DNA from: Pseudocitrobacter cyperus
GTDB taxonomy: Bacteria > Pseudomonadota > Gammaproteobacteria > Enterobacterales > Enterobacteriaceae
Assembly (NCBI RefSeq): GCF_039889165.1
Contig: NZ_JAYMYY010000002.1
Coordinates: 310,001 to 374,000, forward strand
DNA length: 64,000 nt
Reading direction: 5' to 3'
Made by a program: the position numbers and the translations under genes. Positions 8,124-16,510 of this stretch are shown piece by piece; the first letter of the stretch is position 1, and every line of letters begins with the position of its first letter. The notes beneath the pieces are model-generated. The model was not told where the DNA came from, did not search any database, and saw only the letters and a list, made by a program, of their open reading frames with translations.

Positions 8124-9431
8124 ATGGACTTTGAATATATCTACCCGATGATTCTATTATTTGGTAGTTTTGCCATCATGCTCGCTATTGGTGTCCCCAT
8201 TACTTTTGCGATTGGGCTCTCATCATTATTATCTATTCTGACAGCTTTACCCCCCGATGCAGCTATTTCGGTTGTCGCACAAAAAATGACCGTAGGGTTG
8301 GATGGTTTCACCTTATTGGCGATCCCATTTTTTGTTCTGGCCGGTAATATTATGAATACAGGCGGCATTGCCCGTCGGCTGGTTAATCTGGCACAAGCAT
8401 TGGTTGGCCGCCTCCCCGGTTCACTGGCGCACTGCAATATACTGGCGAACACCCTTTTTGGCGCGATCTCCGGTTCGGCGGTCGCTTCCGCAGCGGCCGT
8501 GGGGGGAATTATGTCGCCGCTACAGAAGAAAGAGGGATATGACCCGGCGTTCTCCGCCGCCGTTAACATTGCTTCAGCGCCTATTGGCCTGATGATCCCT
8601 CCGAGTAATGTGCTGATTGTCTACTCTCTGGCGAGCGGCGGCACCTCGGTCGCGGCCCTCTTTCTGGCGGGATATATGCCAGGGATACTCACCGCGATTG
8701 CACTCATGGCTGTGGCGGCGCTCTACGCCCGACGCAACCATTACCCGGTTGCAGCACGCATCACCGTGCCGCAATTCTTGCATATATTGCGCGATGCGCT
8801 CCCCAGCTTGCTGTTAATATTTATCATCATTGGCGGGATTATAGGCGGAGTATTTACGCCAACAGAAGCCTCTGCTATCGCAGTCATCTACAGTCTGGCC
8901 CTGGCGATCATTTGTAAAGAAATTAACTTCACAAAAATGAAAGCCATCCTTCTGGATTCGGTTGTCACCAGTTCAATCGTTTTATTGCTGGTTGGCTGCT
9001 CGATGGGAATGTCATGGGCAATGACCAATGCGGATGTTCCTGTTTTGATCAACGATATGATCGTCAGCGTATCTGAGAACAAATGGGTCATACTGCTGAT
9101 TATCAATATTATTTTGCTGTTTGTGGGTACCTTTATGGATATCACGCCAGCAATTCTGATTTTTACGCCGATATTCCTTCCTATCGCCCAGAGCCTGGGA
9201 ATAGATCCGATTCATTTCGGTATCATCATGGTCTTTAACTTAACCATTGGGCTCTGCACACCGCCCGTGGGAACGATTCTGTTCGTCGGCTGCAGTATTG
9301 GCAAAATCAGCATTGATAAAGTGGTTAAACCGCTGCTGCCGATGTTCCTGGCGCTGTTTGCGGTGATGGCGATGATCTGCTATTTCCCGCAGCTCAGCCT
9401 GATGCTTCCAGGGTTATTCACCCCTTCCTGA
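8124..9431 (+). CDS. TRAP transporter large permease (DctM family)
   Basis: This is a 435-residue, highly hydrophobic inner-membrane protein with about 12 segments. Family features include AIPFFVLAGNIMNTGGIARRLV, the SGSAVASAAAVGGIM region, IGLMIPPSNVLIVYSL, GVFTPTEASAIAV and NLTIGLCTPPVGTILFVG. It forms the transport channel with DctQ. It is the last gene of the six-gene operon beginning at 3040 and is followed by a bidirectional hairpin. Full length, no defects seen. Confidence 0.94.
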   Translation: MDFEYIYPMILLFGSFAIMLAIGVPITFAIGLSSLLSILTALPPDAAISVVAQKMTVGLDGFTLLAIPFFVLAGNIMNTGGIARRLVNLAQALVGRLPGSLAHCNILANTLFGAISGSAVASAAAVGGIMSPLQKKEGYDPAFSAAVNIASAPIGLMIPPSNVLIVYSLASGGTSVAALFLAGYMPGILTAIALMAVAALYARRNHYPVAARITVPQFLHILRDALPSLLLIFIIIGGIIGGVFTPTEASAIAVIYSLALAIICKEINFTKMKAILLDSVVTSSIVLLLVGCSMGMSWAMTNADVPVLINDMIVSVSENKWVILLIINIILLFVGTFMDITPAILIFTPIFLPIAQSLGIDPIHFGIIMVFNLTIGLCTPPVGTILFVGCSIGKISIDKVVKPLLPMFLALFAVMAMICYFPQLSLMLPGLFTPS

Positions 9432-9439
9432 AGAGACTT

Positions 9440-9462
9440 CGGGCCTGACAACGTCAGGCCCG
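9440..9462. terminator. Bidirectional hairpin between convergent TRAP operon and ftsP
   Basis: cgggcctgac / gtcaggcccg is a perfect 10-bp stem with a 3-base loop, located between two convergent genes. Flanking T content is modest, but position and stem strength make a shared transcription terminator likely. Confidence 0.7.
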
Positions 9463-9472
9463 AGCGATTCGA

Positions 9473-10885
9473 TTACGGTGCCGGGTTCACCAGGATCTGG
9501 CCAATCGAGCCGCGATCGGCCATCTCCAGCGTCTGGCTGGAGTACTGGAACGGGAAATGCGGCCATGACGGCTGGTTGTAGTAGACCAGCAGTTCAACCT
9601 GACCATCCACCCATACGGTATCCTTCCAGCCCCGATCTTCCGGGAATGGCATCGCACCGTTGACGTTGCGGATCAGGAACATCACCCCTTCAATATGGAA
9701 CGACTGCGGTTCATCGGCACGAACCGTCCAGCGCTCCCAGGTTCCCTGTTGAGCGGTAATATCAATACGCTGCGGATCCCACAACTGGCCGTTAATGCCA
9801 GGATCGTCGCCCAGCACGATATCGCGGCTGCGCAGCGGTGTGCCGGTCATGATCTCGGTGGAAAGCAGGCGCATTGGCAAATTATCCGTCACCAGCGGCA
9901 GCAGCCCGGTGGGTTTAAGCGTCAGCACCAGCGTGGAGATCAGGATGCTCGAAGGCTCAAAGAAGCCGCGCAGACGATCCATAATGCCCGCGGCCTCGCC
10001 ACAGGTGATAGACACTTCGTCGCCGTTGGTCATGTCGACCAGAATTTCACGGCGTTCACCTGGTGCGAGTGACAGTTGGTTGACGGAAACCGGCGCAGGA
10101 AGAAAACCCTGATCGCCTGAGATAACGTGCAGCGCACGACCATCGCTCATCTGCAAGCGATAGCGGCGGGAGTTAGAAGCGTTCAGCAGGCGCAGACGCA
10201 CCCAACCGCGTGAAACTTCGACATACGGGCTCTGCGCCCCGTTCACCAGCAGCGTGTCGCCAACAAAGCCACCGCTGCCCGGTTCGCTGTATTCCGGTGT
10301 ACCAAAGTTATCCAGCCGCTTATCCTGGATAATGACCGGAAAATCATCAACACCGTAGTGATTTGGAATAGGCAGAGACTTACTCACTTCGTCTTCCACC
10401 AGCCACATCCCCGCCAGGCCGTTATAAACCTGCGGTGCCATATGGTTGGGCGTATTAGCCTGATACCAGAGCGTCGCCGCGCTCTGGCGAATCGGCAACA
10501 CTGGTGCCCAGTCAGCGTTTGGCGACATCATACGCGCCGCACCGCCAATCAGCGGGCCCGGCACCTGTAAACCACGCACCGTCATCGCGACGTTTTCTGT
10601 CAGACGGTTGCTGTAGATCAGTTTGACGTCATCGCCGTTCCAGACGCGGATAGTCGGCCCGAGATAGCGGCCATTGATCCCCCAGACGGGCGCGCGCGTT
10701 CCCTGGGAGAAAGACCAGTGCGAACGCTGTAGGGTAAGAAAGAGAGGCTGTCCGCGACGCGATTCCACCAGCGGCGGTACCGGCAGTTCTGGCTGATTCC
10801 CTGCGGCATTTGCCCTCAGCGGAACTGACCCTGCGCAGAGCGCAACGCCCGATGCCTGAATAAACTGACGCCGACTGAGTGACAT
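9473..10885 (-). CDS. ftsP: Cell division protein FtsP (SufI)
   Basis: This is a 470-residue periplasmic protein with the multicopper-oxidase fold, and it stabilises the divisome under stress in E. coli. The start at 10885 gives a twin-arginine signal (SRRQFIQ at residues 4-10, then a hydrophobic stretch to about residue 27). An upstream ATG in frame would add eight residues before this signal and is less likely. As known for FtsP, the copper-ligand histidine clusters of true oxidases are not apparent. plsC lies upstream on the same strand, 115 bases away, as in relatives. Confidence 0.95.
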   Translation of the reverse strand: MSLSRRQFIQASGVALCAGSVPLRANAAGNQPELPVPPLVESRRGQPLFLTLQRSHWSFSQGTRAPVWGINGRYLGPTIRVWNGDDVKLIYSNRLTENVAMTVRGLQVPGPLIGGAARMMSPNADWAPVLPIRQSAATLWYQANTPNHMAPQVYNGLAGMWLVEDEVSKSLPIPNHYGVDDFPVIIQDKRLDNFGTPEYSEPGSGGFVGDTLLVNGAQSPYVEVSRGWVRLRLLNASNSRRYRLQMSDGRALHVISGDQGFLPAPVSVNQLSLAPGERREILVDMTNGDEVSITCGEAAGIMDRLRGFFEPSSILISTLVLTLKPTGLLPLVTDNLPMRLLSTEIMTGTPLRSRDIVLGDDPGINGQLWDPQRIDITAQQGTWERWTVRADEPQSFHIEGVMFLIRNVNGAMPFPEDRGWKDTVWVDGQVELLVYYNQPSWPHFPFQYSSQTLEMADRGSIGQILVNPAP

Positions 10886-11000
10886 ATAAACTCCATGAAA
10901 ACTGATCAATCAAAAAGGGAATTCGTTTCCCGTAAGCCAGCATCGCGTTCTTGCTCTCGCCGCCATGCTGTACCCGGCAGCGAGATAGCCTGACCCGGTA

Positions 11001-11738
11001 TTATATTTTTCCGTCAGACTCGCGTTGGGCGACTTCTTTATCCAGTTCTTCTATCTTCGCCTTCATCACCTCGCGGCAGTGCTTTGACAGCTCGCGAACC
11101 TGATCTTTACCCCATTTGCTGGTATCAATCGGCGGCAGCATTTCAACAATCACCAGGCCGTTATTCAGGCGGTTAAGGTTAATCTTATCCGATGTATTCG
11201 AAACGCACACGGGAATAATCGGCACCCCTGCCGCAATTGCCGCATGGAAAGCGCCAGCCTTAAACGGCAACAGACCGCGACCGCGGCTGCGCGTCCCTTC
11301 CGGGAACATCCAGAAAGAGATTTTGCGATTTTCAAAGTGCTTCACCACCTCAGCGATAGTGCTGTGCGCTTTTGCCCGATTATTACGGTCGATCAACAAG
11401 TTACCCGTCAGCCAGTAGAGCTGGCCAAAGAAAGGTATCCACACCAGGCTTTTCTTGCCGACGGTGACGGTTGGCGGCTGAACGATATTGGCCGCGGTGA
11501 TCATGTCGTAGTTATTCTGGTGGTTGGCGATGTAGATAGCATTGCCATAGCTCGCTGCATCCGCAGGCAGACGGGTTTCGACTTTCAGCCCAAAGAGCGG
11601 GGCCATACGACCGAACATATGGCCGAAGGTGGCAACGTGTTTTGGATTACGCGGACTAAACAAGCAATAGATACAGCCAAAAACGCATACCAGGATGCAG
11701 TAAATGACCACGATGATGACACGAAAAATAAATAGCAT
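11001..11738 (-). CDS. plsC: 1-acyl-sn-glycerol-3-phosphate acyltransferase
   Basis: This is a 245-residue inner-membrane enzyme that acylates lysophosphatidic acid to phosphatidic acid in phospholipid synthesis. It has an N-terminal hydrophobic anchor (residues 2-24), the HX4D catalytic motif in NHQNNYDM, the glycerol-phosphate binding block FPEGTRSRGRG and the PVCVSNTSD region. It lies upstream of ftsP on the same strand. Length and motifs match E. coli PlsC. Confidence 0.96.
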   Translation of the reverse strand: MLFIFRVIIVVIYCILVCVFGCIYCLFSPRNPKHVATFGHMFGRMAPLFGLKVETRLPADAASYGNAIYIANHQNNYDMITAANIVQPPTVTVGKKSLVWIPFFGQLYWLTGNLLIDRNNRAKAHSTIAEVVKHFENRKISFWMFPEGTRSRGRGLLPFKAGAFHAAIAAGVPIIPVCVSNTSDKINLNRLNNGLVIVEMLPPIDTSKWGKDQVRELSKHCREVMKAKIEELDKEVAQRESDGKI

Positions 11739-11875
11739 AGCTACCCCTGAACCACTGACCGCTTAGAATTATATATCGGCCAGGATTTATGACTCACAAA
11801 CCCTCGTGAGGGCTATTCTTATTCGCAACGGCGTAATTAACAACGCTTTTACAGGAAAATGTGCGTGTTGTTGCC

Positions 11876-11995
11876 CTTGCCCCTCACCCCGACCCTCTCC
11901 CCAAAGGGGAGAGGGTGAAAACCAGTGCAAGGGTCAACACTGAACTCGGTCGGTTCCCTCTCCCCATTGGGGAGAGGGCTAGGGTGAGGGGCAAG
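11876..11995. repeat. Imperfect inverted repeat with two CCCTCTCCCC/GGGGAGAGGG hairpins
   Basis: Two hairpins of the form ccctctcccc-(N)-ggggagaggg (around 11893-11914 and 11956-11978) are flanked by outer arms cttgcccctcacccc (11876 on) and ggggtgagg-type sequence ending at 11995. The outer arms are inverted copies of each other. This is the layout of a paired enterobacterial intergenic repeat (BIME/ERIC-like). It lies directly downstream of parC and upstream of plsC. Confidence 0.75.
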
Positions 11996-11996
11996 T

Positions 11997-14255
11997 TTAC
12001 TCCTCACTCTCCCCCGCGCTCTGGCGCATCGGAGAGTCGATATCGATCCGGTCGATTTTCTGCAACCCGCGCATCAGCGTACCGCGACGGCCGCGTTCAC
12101 CGGTGATTTTCTGCAACTCTTCCGGGCGCAGTTTAATTTTACGTTTACCGACGTGCACGGTCAGCGTCGTCTGCGGCGGCAACAGGTAGAGGTGCGCCAG
12201 GCTATCTTCGCCTTTCGCCGCTTCCGCCGACGGGATGTTGATAATCTTGTTACCCTTCCCTTTCGAAAGCTGCGGCAGATCGCTAACCGGGAACATCAGC
12301 ATGCGCCCGGCGCTGGTGATCGCCAGCAGCATGTCGGACTCATCCTGCACCACCACTGGCGGCAGAACGTGCGCATTTTCAGGCAGCGATATCATTGCCT
12401 TGCCCGCGCGGTTACGCGCCACCAGGTCATTGAAAGTACAAAGGAAACCGTAACCCGCATCGGAAGCCATCAACAGCTTCTGATCGTCGCTTTCCATCAG
12501 CATGTGCTCGACGGTCGCGCCCGGCGGCAGGGTCAGTTTACCCGTCAGCGGCTCGCCCTGACCGCGCGCCGATGGCAGGGTAATCGGGTCGATGGCATAA
12601 CTGCGGCCCGTGGTATCAACAAACACCACCGGCTGGTTGCTCTTGCCTTTCACCGATGCTTTCCAGCTATCGCCCGCTTTATAGCTCAGGCCCTGTGCGT
12701 CGATGTCGTGGCCTTTGGCGCTTCGCACCCAGCCCATCTGCGACAGGACAATCGTTACAGGCTCAGACGGCAGCATGTCGTGCTCGCTCATCGCCTTCGC
12801 TTCATCACGTTCGCGCAGCGGCGAACGACGATCGTCGCCAAAAGTATCGGCGTCAGCCTGAAGCTCTTTCTTCAACAGGTTATTCATTTTACGCTCAGAA
12901 GCGAGAATAGCCTGTAATTGATCGCGCTCTTTTTCCAGCTCGTTCTGCTCACCGCGAATTTTCATCTCTTCAAGTTTGGCGAGATGGCGCAGTTTCAGTT
13001 CGAGGATGGCTTCCGCCTGCGTTTCGCTGATGCCAAAGCGCGACATCAGCGCCGGTTTTGGCTCATCTTCGGTACGAATAATCTCGATAACTTCGTCGAT
13101 GTTGAGAAACGCCACCAGCAAACCTTCAAGGATATGCAGGCGCTTAAGCACTTTCTCCAGACGATAGTTGAGGCGGCGGCGCACGGTATCACGGCGGAAC
13201 GCCAGCCATTCGGTGAGGATCTCCAGCAGGTTTTTCACCGCCGGACGACCATCCAGGCCAATCATATTCAGGTTGATACGATAGCTTTTTTCCAGATCCG
13301 TGGTGGCGAAGAGGTGATTCATCACCGGTTCCATATCCACACGGTTGGAGCGTGGCACAATCACCAGACGCGTCGGGTTTTCGTGGTCTGATTCATCACG
13401 CAGGTCATCCACCATCGGCAGCTTTTTATTGCGCATCTGGGAGGCTATCTGTTCCAGCACCTTCGCGCCGGAAACCTGATGCGGCAACGCGGTGATCACC
13501 ACTGCGCCGTCTTCTTTGCTCCAGACCGCGCGCATACGCACCGAACCGCGTCCGTTCTGGTAAATTTTGCGGATTTCCGCGCGTGGGGTGATGATTTCTG
13601 CTTCGGTCGGGTAGTCCGGGCCGTGGACGATATCAAGGAGTTCATCAAGCGTCGTTTTTGGCTGCTCGATCAGTTTGATTGCCGCACTGGCGACTTCCCG
13701 CAGGTTGTGCGGAGGAATGTCGGTCGCCATACCGACTGCAATGCCGGTGGTGCCATTCAGCAGAATATTCGGCAGACGCGCAGGCAGCATTTTCGGCTCC
13801 TGCATCGTACCGTCAAAGTTCGGTACCCAATCAGCAGTGCCCTGCCCCAGTTCGCTCAGCAGCAGTTCAGCATACTTCGACAAACGCGATTCGGTATAAC
13901 GCATCGCCGCGAACGATTTCGGATCGTCCGGCGCACCCCAGTTCCCCTGGCCGTCAACCAGCGGGTAACGGTACGAGAACGGCTGCGCCATCAGCACCAT
14001 CGCTTCATAGCAGGCGCTGTCACCGTGCGGGTGGTATTTACCTAACACATCACCGACGGTACGCGCCGATTTTTTAAATTTGGCGCTGGCGTTCAAACCC
14101 AGTTCCGACATCGCATAGACGATGCGACGCTGCACCGGTTTCAGGCCATCACCAATAAACGGCAACGCACGATCCATGATGACGTACATGGAGTAGTTTA
14201 AGTAGGCGTTTTCCGTAAATTCATGTAGCGCAAGGCGCTCTGCCATATCGCTCAT
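11997..14255 (-). CDS. parC: DNA topoisomerase IV subunit A
   Basis: This is a 752-residue breakage-reunion subunit of topoisomerase IV, which decatenates daughter chromosomes together with ParE. The start at 14255 (MSDMAERLALHEFTEN) is the E. coli start; an upstream in-frame ATG would add 15 unrelated residues. The quinolone-determining region reads GKYHPHGDSACYEAMV, with wild-type serine 80 and glutamate 84. The catalytic tyrosine lies in the AAMRYTESR segment. The C-terminal beta-pinwheel with the GQGEPLTGKL box is intact. The gene lies downstream of the AraC-GyrI gene on the same strand. Confidence 0.98.
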   Translation of the reverse strand: MSDMAERLALHEFTENAYLNYSMYVIMDRALPFIGDGLKPVQRRIVYAMSELGLNASAKFKKSARTVGDVLGKYHPHGDSACYEAMVLMAQPFSYRYPLVDGQGNWGAPDDPKSFAAMRYTESRLSKYAELLLSELGQGTADWVPNFDGTMQEPKMLPARLPNILLNGTTGIAVGMATDIPPHNLREVASAAIKLIEQPKTTLDELLDIVHGPDYPTEAEIITPRAEIRKIYQNGRGSVRMRAVWSKEDGAVVITALPHQVSGAKVLEQIASQMRNKKLPMVDDLRDESDHENPTRLVIVPRSNRVDMEPVMNHLFATTDLEKSYRINLNMIGLDGRPAVKNLLEILTEWLAFRRDTVRRRLNYRLEKVLKRLHILEGLLVAFLNIDEVIEIIRTEDEPKPALMSRFGISETQAEAILELKLRHLAKLEEMKIRGEQNELEKERDQLQAILASERKMNNLLKKELQADADTFGDDRRSPLRERDEAKAMSEHDMLPSEPVTIVLSQMGWVRSAKGHDIDAQGLSYKAGDSWKASVKGKSNQPVVFVDTTGRSYAIDPITLPSARGQGEPLTGKLTLPPGATVEHMLMESDDQKLLMASDAGYGFLCTFNDLVARNRAGKAMISLPENAHVLPPVVVQDESDMLLAITSAGRMLMFPVSDLPQLSKGKGNKIINIPSAEAAKGEDSLAHLYLLPPQTTLTVHVGKRKIKLRPEELQKITGERGRRGTLMRGLQKIDRIDIDSPMRQSAGESEE

Positions 14256-14320
14256 TAATTGGGGTTCCTCAAATCTGCATGCTGACCGTTCGGACGGCAA
14301 TATTGCCGCAGATAATACCC

Positions 14321-14354
14321 TATCTCACGGGCTGAGTCACAAGTCCGTGAGATA
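14321..14354. repeat. Inverted repeat upstream of parC
   Basis: tatctcacgg and ccgtgagata form a perfect 10-bp stem with a 14-base loop between the AraC-GyrI gene and parC. No T run follows on the minus strand, so it may be a weak terminator or a regulatory hairpin in the parC leader. Confidence 0.5.
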
Positions 14355-14372
14355 AGGCAAGGAAAGGAAGGG

Positions 14373-15239
14373 TTATTGTAGCGGCAGGTAGATATCCGTT
14401 TGCAGTTCGTGCTCGGCAACCTCATGCACAAAATTGAGGTACTGGAAAAAGACCGGGAAATCACGCGGCGTTTCACCGCTACCCGGCAACCAGTCGCGGA
14501 ACAGAAACCAGACGCTATCTGCCAGCGTATCCAGCGCCCCCTGATGGCGAACCACGGCACAACGCCCGGCGGGAATTTCACTGTTGATCACACCGTGTAT
14601 ATTCTCGGGAACAGGTTCGTTTACGCTACCGCAAATATCAAAGCGGAAGGCATCTGGTGGCGTCGTTTGTGGGTCATCCCAGGCAATACCGAAGGTTTTG
14701 CTTTGGGAGACGGGCGACAGGCCCGTCTCTTTGCGCCATAAAATAAATTTAGCCGCGCTGTAGTTGACTAACTCCGGGCTACAGCGATGCTGCAGCAAAG
14801 CAACCGGCGTGCGGGGAAAATCGACAAGGGTGACATCCATATTTTTTTGCCCTTTTATGTTCATCATCGGCATGCGTTGATGCCAGCCGCGCCAGTCAGG
14901 ATGCTGCCGGAACTGTCGCGGGCTTTGGTCAAACGCGATTTTGAAAGCACGAGTGAATGACTCCGGGTTCTGAAAACCCGCGTCCAACGCAATATCGATA
15001 ACCCTATCCTGAGGATTGAACGCCAGCCGCCACGAAGCGCGGCGTAGCCGTAACCACTGGATGTAGCGGTAGAGCGGCATGCCACACCAGGCAGTAAACT
15101 GCCGATGGAAATGGAAAGGCGAACAGTGCGCCATCTGGCTTAATGTCTCGAGCGAGAGAGACGTATCCAGATGGCGCTCGATATGGTCACACACCCGCCG
15201 CAGGCGAGCAGAGTATTGCGCTTTCAGTAAGTCGTTCAT
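14373..15239 (-). CDS. AraC-family regulator with C-terminal GyrI-like ligand domain
   Basis: This is a 288-residue protein of the Rob/SbmC type. The N-terminal ~105 residues form two helix-turn-helix units (LSLETLSQMAHCSPFHFHRQF and IDIALDAGFQNPESFTRAFK). Residues about 125-288 form a GyrI-like/bacterial transcription activator effector-binding domain (from MDVTLVDFPRTPVALLQHR on). The ATG at 15239 has GGAGG five bases upstream. In E. coli K-12 this locus holds ygiV, which as I recall is the GyrI-like part alone; the full-length version here is probably the ancestral form. Effector and targets are unknown. Family call secure. Confidence 0.9.
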   Translation of the reverse strand: MNDLLKAQYSARLRRVCDHIERHLDTSLSLETLSQMAHCSPFHFHRQFTAWCGMPLYRYIQWLRLRRASWRLAFNPQDRVIDIALDAGFQNPESFTRAFKIAFDQSPRQFRQHPDWRGWHQRMPMMNIKGQKNMDVTLVDFPRTPVALLQHRCSPELVNYSAAKFILWRKETGLSPVSQSKTFGIAWDDPQTTPPDAFRFDICGSVNEPVPENIHGVINSEIPAGRCAVVRHQGALDTLADSVWFLFRDWLPGSGETPRDFPVFFQYLNFVHEVAEHELQTDIYLPLQ

Positions 15240-15312
15240 CACTGCCTCCGTGCCAACAATAGTGCCGGGCTGTCGCAGTTAAATCCTGACCGATCTTGCG
15301 CAATATTTCCGG

Positions 15313-15699
15313 TTACGGTTTCAACTTCTGGATCTGTTTAACGTCGATTTCCACCGAGTTCCAGTCTTTATCCACTTCACCACGGATTTCAACTTTATCC
15401 TGCGGAGTCACGGTCAGGCCGTTCCAGCGTTTGTCGTCGATATCCACGTTGATAGTGCCGGTCTCATCTTTAAAAGTGTAAAGATCGTCAGAAATACGTT
15501 CAGTGATATTCCCTTTCAGCGTCACCCAGGTGTCGTCACGCAGAGATTTCGCGTTAGCAACGGTGGTGGAAGTGCCGTCAGGGCCAACAAAACCACCGCC
15601 TTGCGTGGTTGTTGGGCCGGAAAAACCGCCCTGAGAGGTCGCGAGAACCGGAGTGGAGATCAGCGCCAGAACGGCAGCCATTGCAGCAAGTTTCTTCAT
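15313..15699 (-). CDS. ygiW: Periplasmic BOF-fold stress protein YgiW (VisP)
   Basis: This is a 128-residue exported protein. The start at 15699 gives a classical signal peptide (MKKLAAMAAVLALISTPVLA) followed by a Gly-rich linker and a bacterial OB-fold domain (WVTLKGNITERISDDLYTF ... VDIDDKRW). In Salmonella the homologue VisP binds peptidoglycan and contributes to stress resistance and virulence. It is divergent from qseBC, and a QseB/PmrA-type box lies between them, matching the known link of ygiW with this two-component system. Confidence 0.93.
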   Translation of the reverse strand: MKKLAAMAAVLALISTPVLATSQGGFSGPTTTQGGGFVGPDGTSTTVANAKSLRDDTWVTLKGNITERISDDLYTFKDETGTINVDIDDKRWNGLTVTPQDKVEIRGEVDKDWNSVEIDVKQIQKLKP

Positions 15700-15749
15700 G
15701 ATATTTTTTCCCTTTAATGTCATTTCGAACGTTATTTAACAGGATAATA

Positions 15750-15766
15750 CTTAACAACTTCTTAAG
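15750..15766. promoter_or_regulatory. QseB/PmrA-type direct-repeat box
   Basis: CTTAAC-AACTT-CTTAAG is a direct repeat with 11-base periodicity. It fits the PmrA/QseB consensus (c/t)TTAA-N6-(c/t)TTAA. It lies between the divergent ygiW and qseB starts, where the response regulator would act on both. Binding is inferred. Confidence 0.65.
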
Positions 15767-15850
15767 GCGAAAATATTCATTTTTTTACTGTACAGCGTAG
15801 GCCGGGTAAGGGTTTACTGTCATTCACAGCCGAGGGGCAAGGAGGGTGAG

Positions 15851-16510
15851 ATGCGTATTTTACTGGTGGAAGATGACAAATTGATTGGCGACGGGCTGAA
15901 AACCGGGCTCGGTAAAATGGGTTTTACCGTCGACTGGTTTACCCGTGGCGGTGAAGGGAAAATTGCCCTCGATAGCGCACCCTATGATGCGGTGATCCTC
16001 GATCTCACCCTGCCCGGCATCGACGGCCTCGATATTCTGCGGAGCTGGCGCGAAAAATCACACCACGAACCAGTGCTGATCCTCACCGCCCGGGACGCCC
16101 TCAGCCAACGCGTAGAAGGATTGCGTCTGGGCGCCGACGACTATTTATGCAAACCTTTTGCGCTGATTGAAGTTGCCGCCCGGCTGGAGGCGCTTATCCG
16201 CCGCGCGCACGGTCAGCCCAGCAATGAGTTACGCCATGGCGCGGTCACGCTCGACCCCGGAAAACTCACGGCTACGCTTAGCGGTGAACCGCTGGCGCTG
16301 AAACCGAAAGAGTTTGCGCTACTGGAACTTCTGCTGCGTAACGCCGGGCGCGTGCTGCCGCGTAAACTTATCGAAGAGAAGCTCTATAGCTGGGATGACG
16401 ACGTTTCCAGCAATGCCGTAGAGGTGCACGTCCACCATCTGCGCCGCAAACTGGGCAGTGAGTTTATCCGCACCGTCCACGGTATCGGTTATACGCTGGG
16501 GGATCTGTGA
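15851..16510 (+). CDS. qseB: Response regulator QseB
   Basis: This is a 219-residue OmpR/PhoB-family regulator. The receiver domain has the acidic pocket EDD at residues 7-9, phospho-acceptor Asp51 (VILDLTLPGIDG) and Lys in the KPF motif. The C-terminal winged helix (about 125-219) includes LKPKEFALLELLL and VHVHHLRRKLG. It overlaps qseC by 4 bases. In E. coli and Salmonella it responds with QseC to quorum and adrenergic signals and regulates motility. A GGAGGG ribosome binding site precedes the ATG. Confidence 0.96.
   Translation: MRILLVEDDKLIGDGLKTGLGKMGFTVDWFTRGGEGKIALDSAPYDAVILDLTLPGIDGLDILRSWREKSHHEPVLILTARDALSQRVEGLRLGADDYLCKPFALIEVAARLEALIRRAHGQPSNELRHGAVTLDPGKLTATLSGEPLALKPKEFALLELLLRNAGRVLPRKLIEEKLYSWDDDVSSNAVEVHVHHLRRKLGSEFIRTVHGIGYTLGDL

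Noticed and set aside
9473..10885. Multicopper oxidase (laccase) instead of FtsP
   Set aside because: The Tat signal and fold fit, but the copper-binding His clusters are absent and the position next to plsC is that of ftsP.
12153..12917. 254-codon plus-strand frame opposite parC
   Set aside because: Antisense shadow of parC without start signals or recognisable domains.
13997..14020. Possible quinolone-resistance change in ParC
   Set aside because: The determining region reads HPHGDSACYEAM with Ser80 and Glu84, i.e. wild type.
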